NCBI GenBank assembly: GCA_000155435.1
Contig: DS990263.1
Coordinates: 1 to 64,000 of the forward strand
Length of the DNA: 64,000 bases
From: Clostridiales bacterium 1_7_47FAA
Lineage (GTDB): Bacteria > Bacillota > Clostridia > Lachnospirales > Lachnospiraceae
Reading direction: 5' to 3'
Below the pieces are notes generated by a model. The model saw only the letters and a program-made list of their open reading frames with translations. It ran no database searches and was not told the origin of the DNA. Shown in pieces: positions 27,286-35,678 of this stretch. Numbering within the stretch: position 1 is the first letter of the stretch; each line of letters starts with the position of its first letter. Made by a program: the position numbers and the translations under genes.

Positions 27286-29097
27286 ATGAAACGTAAATTC
27301 CGCTTGCTGGAACATTTCAACAATATGAAAATAGGCAGGAAAATCATGTCTGCTTTCGTCCTGGCTTCCATCGTGCCTATCCTGACCATTCAGTTCATTG
27401 GCTATAATATGAACGCCAATTCCCTGAAACGCAAGATTGACACGCTGATGGTGGACAACCTGACCCAGCTTTCGGAACGGGTGGATCTGACCATGGATAT
27501 ATACTCCAACCTGGTTTATCAGATTTATGTGGATGATAAGATTATAGAAAATGTCAACATCCTTCTGGACGGGAATGGGGAGGGCCGGGAGGTGGCCTTC
27601 CATTCCATCTACAACCGTCTGCAGCAGGCGGAAAAGTCCGTCAAGGGCATCCGCAGCATCAGCGTGATCTGTGCCAACGGGCAGTCTGTCACCTATGATG
27701 CCGGCACGGGTTCTTCCATCGAGAACCTGTGGGATGATTACAGGGACCTGCGGGAGATAGAGCCTTACCAGGCAGTGCAGGGGCTGCCCGGCATGCTGGT
27801 GACGCCTACCACCAGACATAAGGGATATGATGGGGATGCGTATTATTTCCATATTTCCAAGTGCATGTATGATTATAATAACCTGGATAGGGGAACCATT
27901 GCCACCATTGTCATGAGTGTGGATGAGGGGGTGCTGCGGGACATATGCGCGGTTGCCATTGCAGAGGATGAGGCTGAGTACAACATTAATTTCATTACGG
28001 ATACCGATGGGTTCGTCATATCCTACCCCAATCCCTTCTATACTGGAATCAACATGAATCCAAGGCTGACGGTTCAGGAATTCGTCCAGGTCACCGGCCT
28101 GCTGAAAGGGCAGAACACAGCGGTCAACAAGTATGTCAACCAGAACCGCGGATGGGTCTATTATAATGTCTATAACAAGGATTACATGATGCGGGATATC
28201 AGGAATAACCAGATCATGTTCATCCTTATCAGCCTGGCGGCCATCCTGTTTTCCAGCATCCTCATCAGCTATATCGTGCGCAGGATCGGCAGCTCGGTGG
28301 CCCTGATCACAGACGGCATTGACCAGGTAAAAGAAGGCAACCTGAACGTATCCGTTGCGCTGGAGAGCAGGGATGAGCTTGGACAGATTGCCAGCAATTT
28401 CAACGACATGACGGGAAAGGTCAGGAATCTGGTTGCCGAGGTATCGGAGGCAAAGGATAAGCAGAAAAATGCGGAGATCCGCGCCCTGGAAGCCCAGATT
28501 AACCCGCATTTCCTGTATAATACCCTGGATTCCATCAACTGGATGGCAATTGAAAAGGAAGAATACGAAATCAGCCGCATGCTGCGCAACCTGGGGGTCA
28601 TACTGCGTTACAGCGTGAACCGCAGCAACCAGATGGTCAGCGTCACGGAGGTGGCTGACTGGCTGGAGAAGTACATAAGCCTCCAGCAGATGCGGTTTAA
28701 CCAGTCCTTCCGGTTTGAGCTGAATGTGGCGGAGGCAGCCGGGAAGGTCAGGATATATAAGCTGCTGCTGCAGCCATTTGTGGAAAACGCCATTATCCAT
28801 GGGTTTAAGGATACGGAGAAGGGCGGTGTGCTGCGGGTGGATATATTCCTGTCCGAGACAGGGGAGCGGCTTAACATCATCATAGAGGACAACGGGAAGG
28901 GGATGCCCCGGGACATGGCGGAGTCCTTTAATGTGCGCGAACAGGCAGTGAAGGATGAGGGCGGAAGCATTGGACTGCACAATGCATTTGCAAGGATGGA
29001 CATGTATTATGGCAGGGAAGCTGTGTGGAATGTGAACAGCATCGAAGGCATGGGGACGGTCGTTACCCTGACATTGCCTGTGGAAACAGATTTCTGA
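27286..29097 (+). CDS. YesM-type sensor histidine kinase
   Basis: A 603-residue membrane sensor of the YesM/LytS-like class. It has membrane segments at about residues 20-40 and 307-328 flanking a roughly 265-residue extracellular (Cache-like) sensor region. A HAMP linker follows, then a His_kinase domain with phospho-acceptor H408 in EAQINPHFLYNTLDSINW and an ATPase domain with the N box (PFVENAIIHGF) and G box (IEDNGKGMP). These kinases commonly control carbohydrate uptake genes together with AraC-type response regulators, and the partner lies directly downstream. AGGAGC is 9 bases before the ATG. Confidence 0.9.
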   Translation: MKRKFRLLEHFNNMKIGRKIMSAFVLASIVPILTIQFIGYNMNANSLKRKIDTLMVDNLTQLSERVDLTMDIYSNLVYQIYVDDKIIENVNILLDGNGEGREVAFHSIYNRLQQAEKSVKGIRSISVICANGQSVTYDAGTGSSIENLWDDYRDLREIEPYQAVQGLPGMLVTPTTRHKGYDGDAYYFHISKCMYDYNNLDRGTIATIVMSVDEGVLRDICAVAIAEDEAEYNINFITDTDGFVISYPNPFYTGINMNPRLTVQEFVQVTGLLKGQNTAVNKYVNQNRGWVYYNVYNKDYMMRDIRNNQIMFILISLAAILFSSILISYIVRRIGSSVALITDGIDQVKEGNLNVSVALESRDELGQIASNFNDMTGKVRNLVAEVSEAKDKQKNAEIRALEAQINPHFLYNTLDSINWMAIEKEEYEISRMLRNLGVILRYSVNRSNQMVSVTEVADWLEKYISLQQMRFNQSFRFELNVAEAAGKVRIYKLLLQPFVENAIIHGFKDTEKGGVLRVDIFLSETGERLNIIIEDNGKGMPRDMAESFNVREQAVKDEGGSIGLHNAFARMDMYYGREAVWNVNSIEGMGTVVTLTLPVETDF

Positions 29098-29145
29098 CAG
29101 AGGAAATGCTTACTGTAAGGCTGTACGATGGACCGGGAGGGTGTT

Positions 29146-30681
29146 ATGAGGATACTGATTGTAGAAGATGAAGTGATGATAAGGGAGGGCCTGGCAAAGC
29201 TTATTAAATTCCATACCGGGCACACGGTAATCGGCGAGGCTTCCAATGGACAGGAGGGCTTGAACCTGGCAGTCAGGTTCAAACCGGAACTGGTCATCAC
29301 GGATATCCGCATGCCGGTCATGGACGGACTTCAGATGATAGAAAAGTTCCATGAGATGAACCTGAACATCCGGGCTGTGATACTAAGCGGTTATTCTGAA
29401 TTTGAGTATGCAAGGAAGGCAATCTACTACGGGGTGGAGGACTATCTGTTAAAGCCCCTGGCAGCCGAGGATATCGTGGATGTGCTGGAGCGCATCGAGA
29501 AGAAGATGGAGGAGGAGGAACAGAAAAATGCAGGCACGCCCGGGCAGTGCATAAAGGAACTGGTATACGGCGGTCCCCTGACAAAGGAGGAGGACAGGCG
29601 TATCCGGTCCATCTGCGGCTTTGGCATGACCAGTCATTATAAGCTGTATCTGGGATATACAGGGGAGGCCCCCATTGGCTATGAGGAAGAGATAAAGGAG
29701 AAATGGGAGCAGATAAAAGACCAGCTGCCTTCCATTACCATGCATGTGGCGTCTGATAAGGTGCGGCGGCAGATCATATGCCTGGCGGCGCTGCCGGAGG
29801 GAATGGATGGGGAAGGGGACCTTGTCCCGTGCCCGCTCAGGCAGGCAGTGGAGCGCAGGATTGTGCGGCCGTACAAGCAGAGAAGCGGGCGGGCTGTCTG
29901 GGCGGAGGTATCCGCAGGCAGATGGGAGGACATACCGGCAGCGGCCAGGGATGCGGAGGCCCTGTTAAAGGAAGCCATGCCCGTGACCGATGGCGGGCTT
30001 CTCACAAGGGAGCGCATGGACCGGATCCAGTGGAAGGAGTTCCATTTCCCGGCGGATATCAGTATGGATATAAAGAACGCCCTGTGCCGCGGATTGCCGG
30101 AGGATGTGGGAAAATCAGGGGAACTGTTCATCCGGTATATGGAGGACGGGCCATACAAGGAGCAGGAAATCCGCCAGGCGTATCTGAAGGCAGTTTACCT
30201 GCTGTTAGACACAATCCGGGAAATCGACGGCACGGCCTATACGCAGATGCAGAATGCGGACCTTCTGTCCAAATGTACGGAAGCAGTCACCCTCCGGGAA
30301 ATGGAGCAGAGCTACCGGGATGGCCTGGCCCTCCTGTGCAGTCCGCGGCGCATGAAAGAGGATATCAGTAATTACACCATCAAGCGGGCCATCAACTACA
30401 TCAGGGAGCATTACAAAGAAGGGATATCCCTGGAGGAAGTGGCTGGAAGGCTGGGTATCACGCCGGAGTATCTGAGCACCCTGTTTAACCGGGAGATGGG
30501 GGAAAACTTTTCCACGTTCCTGAGAAAGTTCCGTATCAGCCATGCAAAGCGGCTGTTAAAGGGCACGGATATGAAGGTGTATGAAATCGCGGAGGAAGTG
30601 GGATATACGGATCCCAAATATTTTGCCAGGGTATTCAAAGAGGAATTAGGCATATCACCGGGAGATTACAGGCAGCAGTGA
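29146..30681 (+). CDS. YesN-type response regulator with AraC DNA-binding domain
   Basis: The 511-residue protein has an N-terminal receiver domain (ILIVEDEVMIREG, phospho-acceptor D53 in LVITDIRMPVMDG, and LLKPLAAED near residue 100). A middle region of about 280 residues of unknown role follows. At the C terminus there is an AraC-type double helix-turn-helix (YIREHYKEGISLEEVAGRLG to YTDPKYFARVFKEELGISPGDYR). It should be phosphorylated by the adjacent kinase and activate the sugar transporter and GH127 genes. GGGAGG lies 5 bases before the ATG at 29146. Confidence 0.9.
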   Translation: MRILIVEDEVMIREGLAKLIKFHTGHTVIGEASNGQEGLNLAVRFKPELVITDIRMPVMDGLQMIEKFHEMNLNIRAVILSGYSEFEYARKAIYYGVEDYLLKPLAAEDIVDVLERIEKKMEEEEQKNAGTPGQCIKELVYGGPLTKEEDRRIRSICGFGMTSHYKLYLGYTGEAPIGYEEEIKEKWEQIKDQLPSITMHVASDKVRRQIICLAALPEGMDGEGDLVPCPLRQAVERRIVRPYKQRSGRAVWAEVSAGRWEDIPAAARDAEALLKEAMPVTDGGLLTRERMDRIQWKEFHFPADISMDIKNALCRGLPEDVGKSGELFIRYMEDGPYKEQEIRQAYLKAVYLLLDTIREIDGTAYTQMQNADLLSKCTEAVTLREMEQSYRDGLALLCSPRRMKEDISNYTIKRAINYIREHYKEGISLEEVAGRLGITPEYLSTLFNREMGENFSTFLRKFRISHAKRLLKGTDMKVYEIAEEVGYTDPKYFARVFKEELGISPGDYRQQ

Positions 30682-30696
30682 CAGGAGGAAGGATAC

Positions 30697-31971
30697 ATGA
30701 AGGATGATGTGGGAAAATGGAGGGCCGCGGGCGGATTGGTACCGGCCATTTTAGTTCCGGTTGTCCTGGTCCTGGCTGTTTCGCTTCTGCTTAACGGCTG
30801 TGGGGGACGGCCGGAAGCCGGAACAGGGAAGGCGGATGCCGGGGCAAGGGAAGTGGTCATCTGGTCCTACTATGAGACAAAACAACAAAAAGAAGGCCTA
30901 GACCGGCTGGTGGAAGGTTTTAACAACCGGCAGAAGGACTATGTGGCCCGGTGGGAGTACCAGGGGCCTTCCTCGGAATTTAAAAAACTGCTTTCCATCG
31001 GTGTGGCGGAGGGAAGCCTGCCGGATGTTGTCATCATTGATAATCCGGACATGAGGAAATATGTGGAGCTGGGCATTTTCGAGGATATAACACGGACCGT
31101 GGAAGCGGATTATGACCTGACGGAATTTTATCCCGAGGTCATCTCATCCGTGCGGTATGACGGCAGGTATTACGGGGTGCCCTTCTGCTGCAATAATGTG
31201 GGCCTTGTGTATAACAAGGACATGTTCCGGGAGGCGGGGATGGAGCCGCCGGGGAACTGGGAGCAGTTCCTCCATGCGGCAGAGGTGATGACTACAAAAG
31301 AACGGTATGGTTTTGCCATGTCCGCAATACTGGAAGAACAGTCCTCCTTCCAGCTGGCCCCATGGCTCCTGTCCACAGGTGAGGACATGGAGGACCTGGG
31401 CGGGGAAGGGACGGTGGAGGCCCTTTCCATGATTAAGGAGATGGTGGATAAGGGGTATATGCCCAGGGACTGCATCAACTGGTCCCAGGTGGACGTGGCC
31501 AGACAGTTTGCGGCGGGGAAATGCGCCATGATGGAGAATGGTCCATGGGCCCTTCCTCTGGTGGAGGAGGCAGGAATCGATTACGGGGTGGTGACACTGC
31601 CTGTGGATGAGCGGAGCATCGTGGTAACCGGAGGAGAGAACTTCGGGATCATCAAAGGAAAAAACGTGGATGGGGCCATGGCGCTGCTGGCCTATTATTA
31701 TGAAGATGACGTGATGCTGCGGCTCAATGAACAGATGTATGCCCTGCCTCCTGTGAGGCGGCTGGCCGTAAGGCTTCAGGAGTCCAATCCTGCCTACCAG
31801 GTGTTTGCACAGCAGATGGAGCACTGCATCACCAGAAGCGCCTATCTTTACTGGCCAAAGATAACAGGGGTTTTATCAGAAAGCCTGTACGGGGTAATCG
31901 TGGGTGGGACATCGCCGGAGGAAGCGGCAGATGACATCCGTGACAGGATACAGGCATGCATGCAGGAATGA
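30697..31971 (+). CDS. Extracellular solute-binding lipoprotein 1
   Basis: A 424-residue family 1 (sugar-type) solute-binding protein. A long N-terminal hydrophobic segment ends in a lipobox (LLLNGC, lipidated C35). EVVIWSYYETKQQKEGLDRLVEGFN starts the mature fold, and YGVPFCCNNVGLVYNKDMFREAGMEPP is typical of sugar binding proteins. It begins 15 bases after the response regulator stop, so it is probably cotranscribed with the two-component genes and might serve as a sensor accessory. That role is inference. Its stop codon lies inside a short dispersed repeat. Confidence 0.87.
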   Translation: MKDDVGKWRAAGGLVPAILVPVVLVLAVSLLLNGCGGRPEAGTGKADAGAREVVIWSYYETKQQKEGLDRLVEGFNNRQKDYVARWEYQGPSSEFKKLLSIGVAEGSLPDVVIIDNPDMRKYVELGIFEDITRTVEADYDLTEFYPEVISSVRYDGRYYGVPFCCNNVGLVYNKDMFREAGMEPPGNWEQFLHAAEVMTTKERYGFAMSAILEEQSSFQLAPWLLSTGEDMEDLGGEGTVEALSMIKEMVDKGYMPRDCINWSQVDVARQFAAGKCAMMENGPWALPLVEEAGIDYGVVTLPVDERSIVVTGGENFGIIKGKNVDGAMALLAYYYEDDVMLRLNEQMYALPPVRRLAVRLQESNPAYQVFAQQMEHCITRSAYLYWPKITGVLSESLYGVIVGGTSPEEAADDIRDRIQACMQE

Positions 31972-31984
31972 ATTTTCAAACACG
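31964..31984. repeat. Half copy of the GTGTTTGAAAATTCATT element
   Basis: GGAATGAATTTTCAAACACGC is the reverse complement of the core of the elements at 21959 and 33457. The stop codon TGA of the preceding lipoprotein gene (31969-31971) falls inside it. Confidence 0.55.
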
Positions 31985-31999
31985 CTTTAGGTAGAGAAA

Positions 32000-32070
32000 A
32001 TTAAAGAGGGTGGATAATTTTAAACCGTTTTTTTGCCGGATTTAAAATATGTCCACCCTCTTTAATATTT
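32000..32070. terminator. Long hairpin between the two binding-protein genes
   Basis: ATTAAAGAGGGTGGA at 32000-32014 pairs with TCCACCCTCTTTAAT at 32052-32066, with further TTTAAA pairing inside and a T-rich inner loop. A T-rich tail (ATATTTTCCCC) follows. It probably ends the kinase/regulator/lipoprotein-1 transcript. Flanking A-rich sequence on the left makes it usable in both directions. Confidence 0.75.
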
Positions 32071-32074
32071 TCCC

Positions 32075-32104
32075 CTAACAAACAACAAGGCCCCCTCTTA
32101 TAAT
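32075..32104 (+). promoter_or_regulatory. Promoter of the sugar transporter genes
   Basis: TATAAT at 32099-32104 is a perfect -10 element. CTAACA at 32075-32080, 18 bases upstream, is a partial -35, as expected of an activator-dependent promoter. The adjacent AraC-type regulator is the obvious candidate activator, but no repeat operator could be defined by eye. Confidence 0.6.
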
Positions 32105-32148
32105 GAAATCACCAAAAGCAATACAATATTGAGAGGGAGGTTTTTAGA

Positions 32149-33405
32149 ATGAAGAAACGGTTCGTCAGTACATTATTATGCGCAGCCATGGCTGCTTCAC
32201 TGGTTACGGGATGCGGTTCGGGGACGGCGTCCGGCGGCGGAAACACACAGGCTGCAGCGGATACGGGCAGCAAAAAGGAAGTGGTCATCTGGGATTATTT
32301 TGAGACGGATGCCCAGAAGGCAATGATGACCACCTTACTGGACGGATTCAATGCATCCCAGGATGAATTCGTGGCAAGCCATGTGTACGTGCCATTCTCT
32401 GATTATGAGAAACAGCTTACTTTGGGAATCGCGTCAGGAGAGCTTCCTGACCTGGTCATCCTGGATGGCTGCTCCATGGCGTCCTTTATCTCTTTGGGAC
32501 TGTTCGGCGACATCTCGGATGCCGATATTAAATGGGATGAATACATAGCCGGACCAATGGAATCCACCATGGCCGACGGCAGGCATTACGGCATCCCGTT
32601 CGCAACCAACTGTACGGCCCTGTTCTACAATAAGGATATGTTTGACGCGGCCGGGCTTGCATACCCGGATGAGAATACCACATGGGATGATTTCCACGAG
32701 ATGGCAAAGGCCCTGACCAAGGATGGGGTAACCGGTTTTGGCAATGCGGCCACCAACACGGATGAGGGTACGTTCCAGTGCCTGCAGTGGCTCTATACGG
32801 CTGGAGGAAGCTATACCGACATCAAGGGCGGCACCGAGGCGTATGAACTGATGCAGGAAATGATTTCAGACGGTTCCTGGACCAAAGAGGTGGTCAACTG
32901 GACGCAGTCGGATGTTAACAACAACTTCATCGCAGGTAACCTGGCCATGCAGCAGAACGGACCATGGCAGATTCCCGGCATAGCAAAGGATGCCCCGGAC
33001 TTAAACTACGGCGTGACCGTGCTTCCGAAAAAGGACGCCGCAAGCGGGCAGGCCACCTCTATCCTGGGCGGCGAGAACATGGGCGTGGTTGCAAAGGACG
33101 ACACAGCGGGCGCGGTTGCATTCCTCAAATACTATGACCAGACCGATGTGATGGTGGAAGCCATGAAACAGTACGGCTCCTTCCCTCCAAAGACAGAAGC
33201 CGCCAAGGACGCATACTGGACCGAGGATCCGGTCCAGGCAGAATTCATCACCCAGCTGGAGACATCCATACCAAGAGGACCGTCCGCATCCTGGCCATCC
33301 TATTCATCCGCAATCCAGAAGGGCTTCCAGGAAGCGCTTACCATGGCAAAGACACCTGAACAGGTGGCAGAGGATACACAGGCCGCAGTGGATGCTGTTA
33401 AGTAG
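32149..33405 (+). CDS. Extracellular solute-binding lipoprotein 2
   Basis: A 418-residue sugar ABC transporter binding protein. It has a classical lipoprotein signal (lipobox LVTGC, lipidated C22), a Gly/Ala/Ser linker and the family 1 fold (EVVIWDYFETDAQKAMMTTLLDGFN, HYGIPFATNCTALFYNKDMFDAAG). It is related to lipoprotein 1 upstream, especially at the start of the mature protein, which suggests an old duplication. With its own promoter, strong GAGAGGGAGG site and downstream permeases, it is the probable transport receptor. Confidence 0.9.
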   Translation: MKKRFVSTLLCAAMAASLVTGCGSGTASGGGNTQAAADTGSKKEVVIWDYFETDAQKAMMTTLLDGFNASQDEFVASHVYVPFSDYEKQLTLGIASGELPDLVILDGCSMASFISLGLFGDISDADIKWDEYIAGPMESTMADGRHYGIPFATNCTALFYNKDMFDAAGLAYPDENTTWDDFHEMAKALTKDGVTGFGNAATNTDEGTFQCLQWLYTAGGSYTDIKGGTEAYELMQEMISDGSWTKEVVNWTQSDVNNNFIAGNLAMQQNGPWQIPGIAKDAPDLNYGVTVLPKKDAASGQATSILGGENMGVVAKDDTAGAVAFLKYYDQTDVMVEAMKQYGSFPPKTEAAKDAYWTEDPVQAEFITQLETSIPRGPSASWPSYSSAIQKGFQEALTMAKTPEQVAEDTQAAVDAVK

Positions 33406-33456
33406 GGAAATGGCGCGTTTACAAAGACACATGTTTAAAAGAAAATGGCTTTCATG

Positions 33457-33527
33457 CCAGGGCGTGTTTGAAAATTGCTTTCCGTCAGCTGTGCAGATAG
33501 CGGGATGAATGACCAGACACGCCCTGG
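33457..33527. repeat. 71-bp palindromic element with 11-bp perfect ends
   Basis: CCAGGGCGTGT at 33457-33467 and its complement ACACGCCCTGG at 33517-33527 bound the element. The inside (TTGAAAATTGCTTTCC and GGGATGAATGACC) looks like a decayed longer palindrome. Related sequences lie at 21959 and 31964. Confidence 0.7.
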
Positions 33528-33550
33528 GGCGCCGCGGATGACGCGGCGCC
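33528..33550. repeat. GC-rich hairpin next to the minisatellite
   Basis: GGCGCCGCG (33528-33536) and CGCGGCGCC (33542-33550) form a perfect 9-bp stem with a GATGA loop. No T run follows, so it is an mRNA structure rather than a classic terminator. It abuts the first 20-bp repeat. Confidence 0.75.
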
Positions 33551-33770
33551 GGTACGGTTCACGGGCCGCCGGTACGGTTCACGGGCCGCCGGTACGGTTC
33601 ACGGGCCGCCGGTACGGTTCACGGGCCGCCGGTACGGTTCACGGGCCGCCGGTACGGTTCACGGGCCGCCGGTACGGTTCACGGGCCGCCGGTACGGTTC
33701 ACGGGCCGCCGGTATGGTTCACGGGCCGCCGGCCCGGTTCACGGACCACTGACACGATTCACGGGCCACG
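33551..33770 (+). repeat. 20-bp tandem minisatellite, 11 units
   Basis: The unit is GGTACGGTTCACGGGCCGCC. Eight exact copies run from 33551 to 33710. A ninth (33711-33730) has one change and two more (33731-33770) are degenerate at the downstream edge. There are no spacers, so it is not CRISPR. The decay gradient suggests expansion from the upstream side. It is noncoding in the accepted annotation. Confidence 0.95.
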
Positions 33771-33895
33771 GCCTGTTTTATGTCCGCCCCACAGGGGGCG
33801 CAGGTGTGTTTGGACATTCATTTCCATAAACAGGGCAGCTTGGCTTGTGGGAAGCAATGTTTAAATACACCGCCAGATGGAGAGGGAGGATCCGG

Positions 33896-34804
33896 ATGAA
33901 GGGAAATAAGAGAATGGACACGGCTGCCAAGATGGGCTTCCTGTTTGCAGCCCCGGCAGTGCTGTATATGCTTGTGTTCATCGGCTATCCGATGATACAG
34001 AATATCATACTGAGTTTTAAGAATGTGGATGTATACACATTTTCAGACGCCACAAAACAGAATTTTGTAGGGTTCCGTAATTACATGGAACTGTTTACAG
34101 GAAAGAATTCCATCCTGTCAAAGGCCATCATGAACACCCTGATTTTTACGGTGGGATCGATTTTTTTCCAGTTCATCATTGGCTTTGGCCTGGCCCTGCT
34201 GTTCAATAAGAAATTCCCCGGCTGTTCCTTTTTCCGCGGCGTGACCATGATATCCTGGCTTCTGCCCGTGACGGTTGCCGGGCTTTTATTCAAGTTCATG
34301 TTTGCCAGCAGCGGAGGCATTGTCAACCAGTTCCTTATGGGGCTTGGGCTTGTAAAGGAACCCATGGACTGGCTTTTAAAGCCGGGTCTTGCCATGACGG
34401 CGGCAGTGGTGGCCAACATATGGATTGGGATTCCGTTTAACATGATGCTCCTCATCACGGGGCTGACCACCATTCCGGGAGACATATATGAGAGCGCCAG
34501 CCTGGACGGGGCGGGCAAGCTCCAGACCTTGTTCCTGATCACCATTCCCATGATCAAACCGGCCATCATGTCGGTCCTGACCCTTGGCTTTGTATACACC
34601 TTCAAGGTATTCGACCTTGTATGGGTAATGACAAAGGGCGGGCCGGTCAATTCCACGGAGCTGGTGTCCACCTACGCCTACCGTCTGTCCTTTGAGGAAT
34701 TCCAGTTCAGCCAGGGCGCGGCTGCCGCCAATGTGCTGTTTTTAATCCTGCTGGTGGTGGGATGTTTCTATATTAAGACAATCAGCGATGATGAGGTGAT
34801 GTGA
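33896..34804 (+). CDS. Sugar ABC transporter permease (MalF type)
   Basis: A 302-residue inner-membrane permease with six hydrophobic segments. The cytoplasmic EAA loop (YESASLDGAGKLQTLFLITIPMIKP) contacts the ATPase. FLFAAPAVLYMLVFIGYPMIQNIILSF is the typical first helix of MalF-type components. I chose the ATG at 33896, 5 bases after AGGGAGGA. Upstream in-frame ATGs have no ribosome site. The next permease starts one base after its stop. Confidence 0.9.
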   Translation: MKGNKRMDTAAKMGFLFAAPAVLYMLVFIGYPMIQNIILSFKNVDVYTFSDATKQNFVGFRNYMELFTGKNSILSKAIMNTLIFTVGSIFFQFIIGFGLALLFNKKFPGCSFFRGVTMISWLLPVTVAGLLFKFMFASSGGIVNQFLMGLGLVKEPMDWLLKPGLAMTAAVVANIWIGIPFNMMLLITGLTTIPGDIYESASLDGAGKLQTLFLITIPMIKPAIMSVLTLGFVYTFKVFDLVWVMTKGGPVNSTELVSTYAYRLSFEEFQFSQGAAAANVLFLILLVVGCFYIKTISDDEVM

Positions 34805-34805
34805 T

Positions 34806-35639
34806 ATGAAGAAAGAGAATAGGAGTAAACTGATTTCATTCCTGTTAGGCGGTCTGGTGTTCCTGATTTTTATTTTCCCGCTGTACTGGATGATTGTCAC
34901 TGCCCTTAAGACCCAGGTGGAGATATTCTCCATACCGACCCCGCTGTGGCCAAAGAACCTGACCTTTGAGGCGTTTGCCAAGCAGTTGTCCACTTCAGGG
35001 GATACCCTGAGGGGATTTAAGAACAGCCTGATCATATCCTGCGGCGCGACGGTCATTGCAACGGTGCTTTCAATCCCGGCGGCTTACGGCCTGGCCCGGT
35101 TCCGGTTCGGGGCCAGGAGGGGGCTGGTGCTGTTCTTCCTGATTACCCAGATGCTTCCATCCACCCTGGTACTGACCTCCCTCTACATCATGTTCTCTAA
35201 AATGCATCTGCTGAACACATACTGGGCGCCCATCCTGGCAGATGCCACCCTGGGCATCCCCTTCAGCATCATCATCCTGCGCACGTATTTCGTATCCATA
35301 CCAAAGGAACTGGATGAGGCGGCCAAGATTGACGGCTGCGGCCATGTGTCTGCATTTACCAAAATCATGCTGCCCATTGCCAAACCGGGAATCGTGGTTG
35401 CAGCCGTGTTCTCTTTTGTATATGCATGGGGCGATCTGATTTACGGCATCACCTTCATCACGAACCCCAATATGAGGCCCATTACCTCCAGCATCTATAA
35501 TTATGTGCAGCAGTACCAGACCTTGTGGAATTCCACCATGGCATTTGGGATCATTGCCATTTCGCCGGTGGTGCTGATATTCATCTTCATGCAGAAGTAC
35601 ATTGTAAGCGGACTGACCAACGGCGCGGTGAAGGCGTGA
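34806..35639 (+). CDS. Sugar ABC transporter permease (MalG type)
   Basis: A 277-residue permease with six membrane segments, the MalG-type start (FLIFIFPLYWMIVTALKTQ) and the EAA loop (PKELDEAAKIDGCGHVSAFTKIMLPI cut here to its core ELDEAAKIDG). It pairs with the MalF-type permease immediately upstream. No ATPase gene is nearby, so a shared MsmX-like ATPase encoded elsewhere probably energises the system. Confidence 0.9.
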   Translation: MKKENRSKLISFLLGGLVFLIFIFPLYWMIVTALKTQVEIFSIPTPLWPKNLTFEAFAKQLSTSGDTLRGFKNSLIISCGATVIATVLSIPAAYGLARFRFGARRGLVLFFLITQMLPSTLVLTSLYIMFSKMHLLNTYWAPILADATLGIPFSIIILRTYFVSIPKELDEAAKIDGCGHVSAFTKIMLPIAKPGIVVAAVFSFVYAWGDLIYGITFITNPNMRPITSSIYNYVQQYQTLWNSTMAFGIIAISPVVLIFIFMQKYIVSGLTNGAVKA

Positions 35640-35678
35640 TGGACCTGCGGGAATTAAAAACAAAAAAGGAGAGGGATA

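Larger units (their letters stand above)
33406..33895. other. 490-base repeat-rich gap between binding protein and permeases
   Basis: The gap holds no supported gene. It carries in order a 71-bp palindromic element (33457-33527), a 9-bp GC hairpin (33528-33550), an 11-unit 20-bp tandem array (33551-33770), and a diverged TGTGTTTGGACATTCATTTCC sequence near 33806 related to the palindromic element. A frame open through the array (33475-33864) only reflects that 20-base repeats cycle through all frames without stops. Confidence 0.8.

Noticed and set aside
26034-27389. Long minus-strand open frame opposite coaBC
   Set aside because: Same reasoning: coaBC motifs are intact on the plus strand and the antisense product has no recognisable domain.
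27205-28980. Long minus-strand open frame (591 codons) opposite the histidine kinase
   Set aside because: It is antisense to a gene with clear kinase motifs, has no family motif or ribosome site, and is His/Asp-rich in the way expected from the complement of a GC-biased gene.
33551-33770. CRISPR-like array
   Set aside because: The 20-base units are directly adjacent with no unique spacers, and there are no cas genes.
33475-33864. 129-codon open frame over the 20-bp repeats
   Set aside because: The repeat has no stop in any frame and 20 is not a multiple of 3, so the frame reads through three phases of the same noncoding unit. It lacks a ribosome site and a start outside the repeats.
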